Assembly: GCA_964573855.1 (NCBI GenBank)
Contig: CAZNKO010000043.1
Coordinates: forward strand, 1-7,097
Direction of reading: 5' to 3'
Length of the DNA stretch: 7,097 nucleotides
From: CAZNKO01 sp964573855
GTDB lineage: Bacteria; Patescibacteriota; Patescibacteriia; UBA9934; GWF2-40-263
Shown here: positions 1 to 3,813 of the stretch, one piece after another
Layout of the letters: each line of letters opens with the position of its first letter
How positions within the stretch are numbered: position 1 is the stretch's first letter
The notes under the pieces: model-generated
What the model was told of the DNA's origin: nothing
The model's input: only the letters and a program-made list of their open reading frames with translations
Database searches by the model: none
Translations under genes and position numbers: made by a program

Positions 1-50
1 GGAAAACGAAAATCCCCCATAGTCCCGCCAACGGCGGGGCGACGGGGGAT
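1..50 (-). terminator. Rho-independent terminator behind tRNA-Ala
   Basis: Read on the minus strand, a stem closed by ATCCCCC (50-44) and GGGGGAT (18-12) encloses an inner GC hairpin (CCCGCC/GGCGGG, 3-base loop, plus-strand 24-38). It is followed by TTTT-CG-TTTT (12-3). The stem begins at the last base of the tRNA CCA end, so the terminator abuts the tRNA with no spacer. The inner CCCGCC-AAC-GGCGGG unit has the same design as mini-palindromes found elsewhere in the window, so a mobile-type repeat may have been recruited as the apical part of this terminator. Confidence 0.75.
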
Positions 51-125
51 GGTGGACCGTATCGGACTTGAACCGATGACCTTCTCCATGCCATGGAGAC
101 GCTCTACCAACTGAGCTAACGGCCC
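50..125 (-). tRNA. tRNA-Ala(GGC)
   Basis: A complete 76-nt cloverleaf reads from 125 down to 50. The acceptor stem GGGCCGT/ACGGTCC contains the G3:U70 wobble pair that is the alanine identity element. The D arm is GCTC-AGTTGGTA-GAGC, the anticodon stem TCTCC/GGAGA with loop ATGGCAT gives anticodon GGC, the variable loop is AGGTC, and the T arm is ATCGG-TTCAAGT-CCGAT. The discriminator is A and CCA is encoded. It decodes GCC/GCU alanine codons. It lies six bases downstream of a broken tRNA and is probably expressed from the promoter at 300-328, with transcription ending at the adjoining terminator. Confidence 0.97.
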
Positions 126-230
126 GTCATAGAATGCGGTGCTCCCCGCCAAAAGCTAAAGCATTTTGGCGGGCCCGTCAAAATGGCAGCTTCGCTGCCT
201 TTTGTCGGGTACCAACTGAGCTAAGGGCCC
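126..230 (-). pseudogene. Truncated tRNA gene (5' half) interrupted in the D arm
   Basis: From 230 downward the sequence is a normal tRNA 5' part: acceptor strand GGGCCCT, TA, D-stem GCTC and D-loop AGTTGGTA (to 210). A 65-bp double hairpin (209-145) follows. Then the tRNA resumes exactly where expected: D-stem GAGC (144-141), A, a putative anticodon-stem strand CCGCA (139-135) and TTCT. There is no anticodon-stem 3' strand, T arm or acceptor 3' strand before the intact tRNA-Ala starts at 125. The amino-acid identity cannot be read because the break falls in the anticodon loop. It cannot fold as a tRNA, so I call it a pseudogene. It may once have been the first gene of a two-tRNA unit. Confidence 0.8.
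145..209. repeat. 65-bp double-hairpin element inserted in a tRNA D arm
   Basis: Two head-to-tail hairpins make up the element. The first (145-173) has perfect 10-bp arms CCCGCCAAAA/TTTTGGCGGG around a small GCT..AGC loop. The second (174-209) has arms CCCGTCAAAA/TTTTGTCGGG, with one T:T mismatch, enclosing GGCAGC-TTC-GCTGCC. The outer arms are near-copies of each other, so the element looks like a duplicated or bimeric REP-like palindrome. Its ends coincide with the D-loop/D-stem junction of the broken tRNA. I see no obvious target-site duplication. Confidence 0.8.
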
Positions 231-245
231 ATAACTTTATGAGCT

Positions 246-275
246 TCCGCCAGAGGCGGACCAGCCTCCGGCTGG
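246..275. repeat. Bimeric mini-palindrome (GCC/GGC type)
   Basis: Two adjacent hairpins each have a 6-bp stem and 3-base loop: TCCGCC-AGA-GGCGGA (246-260) and CCAGCC-TCC-GGCTGG (261-275). The same 30-bp design occurs inside the surface-protein gene at 4025-4054 and, in swapped order, at 3779-3811. It lies in the leader between the predicted tRNA promoter and the first (broken) tRNA, so it would be transcribed as part of the tRNA precursor. Confidence 0.8.
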
Positions 276-299
276 AACGGCCCGAAATTATGTGGCAAA

Positions 300-328
300 A
301 GAATACCTTGTGGAAACGTGTTGGTCAA
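300..328 (-). promoter_or_regulatory. Predicted sigma70-type promoter of the tRNA unit
   Basis: On the minus strand, TTGACC (328-323) is separated by exactly 17 bases from TATTCT (305-300). Five of six and four of six positions match the TTGACA and TATAAT consensus. Transcription would begin near 293, giving a leader of about 62 nt before the broken tRNA at 230. That leader contains the mini-palindrome at 246-275. The promoter is inferred from sequence only. Confidence 0.5.
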
Positions 329-408
329 TAACGAAAACTCTCATGAAAACCAAACCGGGTCATTGGAGACGAATAAAAATGCATGGTGACAAAATGTTTC
401 ATGTGAGG

Positions 409-452
409 GACATGACATACAATGTACCATATGGAACATTGTATGTCATGTC
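409..452. repeat. 44-bp near-perfect palindrome
   Basis: Arms of 17 bp (409-425 and 436-452, starting GACATGAC and ending GTCATGTC) are perfectly complementary. The centre ACCATATGGA is itself palindromic (CCATATGG) except for one A:A pair. The whole 44 bp therefore forms one dyad centred at 430/431 with a single mismatch. It lacks a T-run on either side, which argues against a simple terminator. It could be a dimeric protein binding site, a cruciform-forming or processed hairpin RNA, or a decayed mobile palindrome. It lies about 80 bp upstream of the tRNA promoter in that promoter's direction. Confidence 0.85.
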
Positions 453-461
453 ATTTTCGCA

Positions 462-479
462 TGACTCCTCTGACTCCTC
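462..479. repeat. Tandem duplication of TGACTCCTC
   Basis: TGACTCCTC occurs twice in direct succession (462-470 and 471-479), followed by the related CTCTTTC. This is a short tandem array next to the 44-bp palindrome. Apart from these two repeats I see nothing convincing in 329-552. The reading frames crossing it run through the palindrome and show no ribosome binding site or recognisable product. Confidence 0.6.
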
Positions 480-552
480 CTCTTTCACCCGACATCTTCT
501 TATGACTTATTCGTGATAAAAGACGACCATCTGTTTCACTCGTGGTTTGGAT

Positions 553-582
553 AAAAAAAGAGCGGCCGATGGAATCGGTCGC
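553..582 (-). terminator. Rho-independent terminator
   Basis: On the minus strand, GCGACCGAT (582-574) pairs with ATCGGCCGC (570-562) across a 3-base TCC loop, with one A:C mismatch. It is followed by TC and seven T (559-553). This is the cleanest intrinsic terminator in the window and points to a transcript arriving from higher coordinates, that is, from the 584-990 interval. Confidence 0.85.
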
Positions 583-928
583 AAGATGAATCGTGCCGCC
601 CGTGCGCCGATCAGGCGCGCACGAGCGACACGGCGGAATTTTCACGTTCCTTACGCGAGCGCTGGCCGCATCGGGAAGGAGTCGGAAAAGATCTCCAGTC
701 CCGGGAGCCACACTGGCCGGGGCGGCTCCGGAGAGCTGCACCCGCCGTACCCGCACTGCACGCAGGGAACGATCTGACGGACTGGCCAAAACATGACATG
801 CCTCCTCACGTCGCAGGGAAAACCGGCGAGTGGCCGGTGTCTGCGCGTCGGAGACTTTCTTGCACGTCTGCGCACTACCCCTTACGGATGAGGGTCGGGC
901 GAGTCACGATGAGCCATCCATCTCCCAC
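553..928 (-). ncRNA. Putative structured RNA of unknown family
   Basis: This 376-nt stretch is bounded by a predicted minus-strand promoter (935-963) and a strong terminator, and no reading frame in it looks like a known protein. It is GC-rich and full of helices. Bases 632-617 pair with 607-592 as 16 uninterrupted base pairs, two of them G-U wobbles that hold only for the minus-strand transcript. ACCGGC/GCCGGT (838-833, 827-822) closes a 5-base loop followed by TTTT. TGCGC/GCGCA (874-870, 846-842) encloses AGAC/GTCT. The length resembles RNase P RNA or tmRNA, but the RNase P P4 partner ACAGAA and the tmRNA T-arm/CCA end are absent, and no SRP-type core is visible. A competing reading is an mRNA for a 47-residue peptide with AGGAGG at 806-801 and ATG at 794. 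The start near 928 is inferred from the promoter. Confidence 0.45.
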
Positions 929-934
929 GTCAGA

Positions 935-963
935 AGCATAAAACACCCATCACGCTGTGACAA
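935..963 (-). promoter_or_regulatory. Predicted promoter of the orphan transcript
   Basis: On the minus strand, TTGTCA (963-958) and TATGCT (940-935) are spaced by exactly 17 bases; each matches four of six consensus positions. Transcription would start near 928. The -35 hexamer is the core of the last unit of the heptamer array at 957-984, so a repeat unit may supply part of the promoter. It lies 28 bp beyond the stop codon of the ligase-like gene. No terminator is visible between that stop and this promoter, so read-through from the gene is also possible. Confidence 0.4.
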
Positions 964-984
964 GAGACAGGTGACAAGAGACAA
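957..984 (-). repeat. Heptamer array, YTGTCWC type (4 units)
   Basis: Read on the minus strand, four consecutive 7-base units TTGTCTC, TTGTCAC, CTGTCTC and TTGTCAC follow six bases after the stop codon of the ligase-like gene. Near-identical heptamers occur on the plus strand at 4245-4311 inside the surface-protein gene. The 7-bp period and the recurrence make this a dispersed short-tandem-repeat family and not chance similarity. Confidence 0.8.
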
Positions 985-990
985 GGTTCC

Positions 991-3396
991 TTAGGGAGAG
1001 GTCGCTCCCTGATTCCCTTCCTCCAGAGTCGGCGGCAGGGTTTTCGAAGCTTGTCCGGACTCAAGACGCCCGAGGCGCGCCTGAACGAGCTCATTGTCCG
1101 GATTCAGCTCTGCCACTTTCTCCACCTGCTCCAAGGCTCCGGCCAGATTATTCTGCTGTTCATAAATTGAGGCCAAGAACCAGCGAGCGTTGCTGTAGGA
1201 AGGTGCGAGTTCCACAACGCGCTCGAGCATCTGGCGCGCGCGATTCTGGTCGCCTGGGGAGGCACGGCGGAGATAGAGGAGACCTAGCTGGAACCCGACG
1301 CCAACATCGAGCTGGTTATATTGCGCCAAACTTTCCATCTTCCCAACCGCTTCATCTAATTGTCCGCGGCGCTCGAAAATCACGGCGAGTTGGTAATGGG
1401 CTGGGGCGTAATCGGCCTTAAGTTGAATCGCCTCGTTGAACCGCGCCTCGGCTTCCGCAAGCGACAGATCCACCTTATCCTGGGCCTGCGCCTTGAGTGT
1501 TGGATCTTTGGAAGCTGTGAGCTGTTGCGCCGCATCCGCGATCGTAAGATGCGTCTTGCCCAATTCAGTCACGACCGCAGGATTATTCGGTTCAAGCTCC
1601 ACGGCTCGTTGGAATGCGGCAACAGAAAAATCGCCGGCATTGCCGATGAGCGGGATGAGTTCCCGATAAATCGCGCCGCGGTTCAGCCAGTTCAGCACAT
1701 TGTTCGGCGACAAATTCGTGGCGAGCACACTTGCGTTGATGGAGGCCGAGGTCAGGGCTTGAATGTACTGCCGTCCCTCGGGCGTAATTTCATTCACATC
1801 TTTCACTTTCCGAAGTTCCTCCCCGGTCCGAAGGAGAAGCGCTTGGGCCAGGTTCCGCGCATACAGATCATTGAACCGGTTGTAGCGGGCGGCGCGGTCA
1901 AGGAGCGAAGCGATTTCCGCGACCTGGCCACTCGAACGATCGAGTCGCACGGCTTTTGCAAACGCGATTTCCGCCAGATAGCGCTGGGCCGTCACAAAGA
2001 CGACCGTCACAATCGCAATCGAAATCATCACGAACAAAAAGGAGAAGGTAAGGCCGGCGCGCGGCGACTGGGAAAATTTCTTCTCGACTGCCTCGGGCAT
2101 CGTGACCGACGCAAGAAGAGACCCTGCCAAAACCAGAACGAAGAGCAGGGTCATGTTCATGGCATGCAAAGCGACGGCAACAAGCAGGGTCGCGAGGAGC
2201 CCGATGAGCAGGAAGGAGGAAAACCAGTCCTCGCGATTTTTTGGCCACACAAGAGACCCGACAGCGCGAATCGTGACGGCGAGAAGAAACACCAGCCATG
2301 CTACGGCACCAAGGATGCCAATGGAGAGGAGAATGTTCATGGCAAATGAACTCGGGCGATCAAACCGCACGTTCCAAAGCTGGGTCTGATTTACGTCCAC
2401 GGAATGATAGCGGGCGTAATTGAACATGAAGGTTCCAGGGCCCGTGCCAAAAAGGGCCGCGGAATCGTGTAGCGCCTGTCTTGCAATGTTCCAGGAACCT
2501 TGAATACTCACACCCACTTCGACCGGGAGACGCAAGCTGAAGGGAGACGGGAGCCAAAAGAGAAAAAGGAGGGCGATCGCGGTCAAGAAAAACGGCAAGG
2601 TGAAACGATGGGTGTGGGAAAATTCCTGGGCGCGCAGGAGGGCAAAGATAAAGGTCACGAGGAGCCCCGCGAGAAGCGCCACCCAAAGCACGGGATAATC
2701 GAGAACAGTCAAAACAAACAAGGTGAGCAGTGAAACCAGAAGAATCAGTGCACGCCGCACCATCCCCCTTTTCCCTTCCCCAAGGAGAGCGACATCAGAC
2801 CGGCCAGATACCCAAAGCGCATTCGCAAGAACGGTTGCCGCGACCAGGTAAATACCCAGGGAAGAAAGAGTGCCGACCGGATTGAAGGTTGTCACGCGCG
2901 CAAAATCGAACGGGAGCCAGGTCACCCCAAGCATCGAAAGCACTCCGGAGGTACCGGCGAGGAGCGCGGACAAAAGCCAGAGTGTAAAAATCGTTCGCCG
3001 CTCCTCCAAAGAACGCACGGTGTTGACGACGAGGTAAAACAAAATCATGAGCGAGAGGACGGTGAGCACACTCACATATTCCTGGAGCGATGTGCCGACC
3101 CAAGAAACATAAGAGCCTTGAGAAAGGAAGGCGGACACGACCGTCACGCCCAAGACGAGAAGGGGAAGGAGATTGAGCCAGCCACCGCGAAACGTGAACG
3201 TACGGCTCCGGACCGCGGACCCGACCCAGGCCAAGGCCGCGACGAACGTGAGAACAATAAGAAGGGTCTGTTTGTTGACCTCGAAGGGATCGAGGCTCAC
3301 GGGAAGAAAAAACAAGGGCAAAAGAAACACGAGAAGATAGACGCACCCCCGAGCCACGGTTTGGTAGGTCGAGGCGGACTCAAGTTTATGAAGCAT
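991..3396 (-). CDS. O-antigen-ligase-like membrane protein with C-terminal TPR domain
   Basis: The 801-residue protein has about 13 hydrophobic segments (roughly 17-36, 44-62, 74-92, 108-126, 137-156, 177-195, 215-232, 234-254, 266-283, 352-377, 394-411, 413-430 and 450-468). Its large extracytoplasmic loop (about 284-350) carries the GTGPGTFMF stretch (317-325) seen in Wzy/WaaL-type O-antigen polymerase or ligase relatives. Residues about 565-770 form TPR-type helical repeats (for example AEARFNEAIQLK and LAGALEQVEKVAELNPDN), with a short polar tail. Members of this superfamily join lipid-linked glycans at the membrane; the TPRs probably act as a partner-binding platform. Substrate and exact reaction cannot be read. 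I choose the ATG at 3396, not the longer frame to 3507, because the extra 37 codons translate heptamer repeats (HVPRSTIHVPRST). There is no Shine-Dalgarno sequence, and a -10 box lies just upstream, which suggests a leaderless message. No terminator follows the stop. Confidence 0.8.
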   Translation of the reverse strand: MLHKLESASTYQTVARGCVYLLVFLLPLFFLPVSLDPFEVNKQTLLIVLTFVAALAWVGSAVRSRTFTFRGGWLNLLPLLVLGVTVVSAFLSQGSYVSWVGTSLQEYVSVLTVLSLMILFYLVVNTVRSLEERRTIFTLWLLSALLAGTSGVLSMLGVTWLPFDFARVTTFNPVGTLSSLGIYLVAATVLANALWVSGRSDVALLGEGKRGMVRRALILLVSLLTLFVLTVLDYPVLWVALLAGLLVTFIFALLRAQEFSHTHRFTLPFFLTAIALLFLFWLPSPFSLRLPVEVGVSIQGSWNIARQALHDSAALFGTGPGTFMFNYARYHSVDVNQTQLWNVRFDRPSSFAMNILLSIGILGAVAWLVFLLAVTIRAVGSLVWPKNREDWFSSFLLIGLLATLLVAVALHAMNMTLLFVLVLAGSLLASVTMPEAVEKKFSQSPRAGLTFSFLFVMISIAIVTVVFVTAQRYLAEIAFAKAVRLDRSSGQVAEIASLLDRAARYNRFNDLYARNLAQALLLRTGEELRKVKDVNEITPEGRQYIQALTSASINASVLATNLSPNNVLNWLNRGAIYRELIPLIGNAGDFSVAAFQRAVELEPNNPAVVTELGKTHLTIADAAQQLTASKDPTLKAQAQDKVDLSLAEAEARFNEAIQLKADYAPAHYQLAVIFERRGQLDEAVGKMESLAQYNQLDVGVGFQLGLLYLRRASPGDQNRARQMLERVVELAPSYSNARWFLASIYEQQNNLAGALEQVEKVAELNPDNELVQARLGRLESGQASKTLPPTLEEGNQGATSP

Positions 3397-3405
3397 ATGG
3401 GGAAC

Positions 3406-3434
3406 AGTATAGCAAACTTGCGTGGATCGTGGAA
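3406..3434 (-). promoter_or_regulatory. Predicted extended -10 promoter, leaderless start
   Basis: On the minus strand the sequence TGCTATACT carries an extended -10 element (TG at 3414-3413, TATACT at 3411-3406). Initiation about seven bases on would fall near 3399, only about 3 bases before the ATG at 3396. The -35 position, with 17-base spacing, reads TTCCAC (3434-3429), a poor match lying within a GTTCCAC heptamer. The extended -10 could compensate. The position of the box argues for the short protein start and for translation without a leader. Confidence 0.5.
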
Positions 3435-3521
3435 CGTGGATCGTGGATCGTGGAACGTGGATCGGATAATGATCAAATATAATTTTTCTCAACGTTTCAC
3501 GATACACGTTCCACGATTCAC
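3422..3521. repeat. Inverted heptamer arrays (GTGGAWC type)
   Basis: Bases 3422-3463 are six consecutive heptamers on the plus strand, GTGGATC, GTGGAAC and GTGGATC, then the same three again, which makes a perfect 21-bp tandem duplication. After a 30-bp AT-rich centre (3464-3493), bases 3494-3521 hold four heptamers in the opposite orientation: GTTTCAC, GATACAC, GTTCCAC and GATTCAC. The two arrays can pair across the AT-rich centre as a large imperfect dyad. They lie immediately upstream of the ligase-like gene and overlap its predicted -35 region, so they may affect its transcription. Confidence 0.85.
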
Positions 3522-3531
3522 GACCATCAAC

Positions 3532-3568
3532 GCAAAAGTCGCGAGTGTGGGGTCTCGCGGACTTTTGC
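3532..3568. terminator. Strong hairpin, possible terminator
   Basis: GCAAAAGTC-GCGAG (3532-3545) pairs with CTCGC-(G)-GACTTTTGC (3554-3568) around an 8-base loop, with one bulged G. The GC core is flanked by an A-run and a T-run that pair with each other, as in bidirectional terminators. The T-run has only four bases. It is the best candidate in 3530-3813 for ending the surface-protein transcript before the next promoter region, but it may simply be another palindromic repeat. Confidence 0.35.
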
Positions 3569-3648
3569 TCTTAAATTGTAGCCCCGCCGCCTTATGGCGA
3601 CGCGAGCGGTTTACTCTCCCCGCGCGTTGGAACGGGGAAGGAGTTGAC

Positions 3649-3699
3649 GGAAACGTCTGAAAACTTCAGATGGCTTCTGAATCTTTTTCAGGCGTTTCC
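3649..3699. repeat. 51-bp imperfect palindrome
   Basis: GGAAACG-T-CTGAAAA..TTCAGA (3649-3670) is matched by TCTGAA..TTTTCAG-G-CGTTTCC (3676-3699) around the loop TGGCT. The 7-bp terminal arms GGAAACG/CGTTTCC and the inner blocks are exact, with small mismatched or bulged positions between them. Neither strand has a following T-run. The shape is that of a short MITE-like or REP-like element. Between 3569 and 3648 I see only weaker hairpins (for example CCCCG..CGGGG at 3618-3637) and no gene. Confidence 0.6.
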
Positions 3700-3735
3700 G
3701 GAAAGAGCATTTCTCCAACGCAGCTAGAGGACGTT

Positions 3736-3811
3736 CCGGATCTCATCCGGTCTCCAGCTGTGCTGGCGATGATCGATTTCAGCCAAGAGGCTGATCCCGC
3801 CAGAGGCGGGA
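3736..3811. repeat. Cluster of four consecutive mini-hairpins
   Basis: In order: CCGGAT-CTC-ATCCGG (3736-3750), CCAGC-TGT-GCTGG (3754-3766), TCAGCC-AAGA-GGCTGA (3779-3794) and TCCCGCC-AGA-GGCGGGA (3795-3811). The last two abut and form the same bimer as at 246-275, in reversed order. The cluster starts two bases after the stop codon of the surface-protein gene, so in that transcript it would form a series of 3' stem-loops. These could stabilise or help terminate the message, although no T-run is present. Confidence 0.75.
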
Positions 3812-3813
3812 CA

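Noticed and set aside
276..284. AACGGCCCG upstream of the mini-palindrome as a further tRNA-Ala 5' remnant
   Set aside because: Nine bases match the tRNA-Ala 5' end (118-126) but nothing continues into a D arm; too short to distinguish from chance.
292..516. Plus-strand 74-codon frame
   Set aside because: It overlaps the predicted tRNA promoter, runs through the 44-bp palindrome and the 9-bp tandem repeat, needs a GTG start without a ribosome site, and resembles nothing known.
553..928. RNase P RNA, tmRNA or SRP RNA
   Set aside because: GAAAGTC occurs at 859-853, but no ACAGAA partner or other RNase P core motifs follow. There is no GGTTCGA T arm or CCA end for tmRNA, and no GGTCAGG/AGCAGCC core for SRP RNA.
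1360..2349. Long plus-strand open frame of 329 codons antisense to the ligase-like gene
   Set aside because: It is the complement of a well-supported membrane/TPR coding sequence, has a biased Arg/Glu/His composition and shows no domain or ribosome binding site.
3397..3507. Longer N-terminus of the ligase-like protein starting at 3507
   Set aside because: The 37 additional codons translate the heptamer arrays (HVPRST repeated) and run over the predicted -10 box; membrane-protein similarity begins after MLHKLES.
3614..3630. 17-base identity with a common cloning-vector sequence (CTCTCCCCGCGCGTTGG)
   Set aside because: I recall this string from lac-region vector backbones, but the flanking bases do not match on either side, so contamination is not supported; probably chance in GC-rich DNA.
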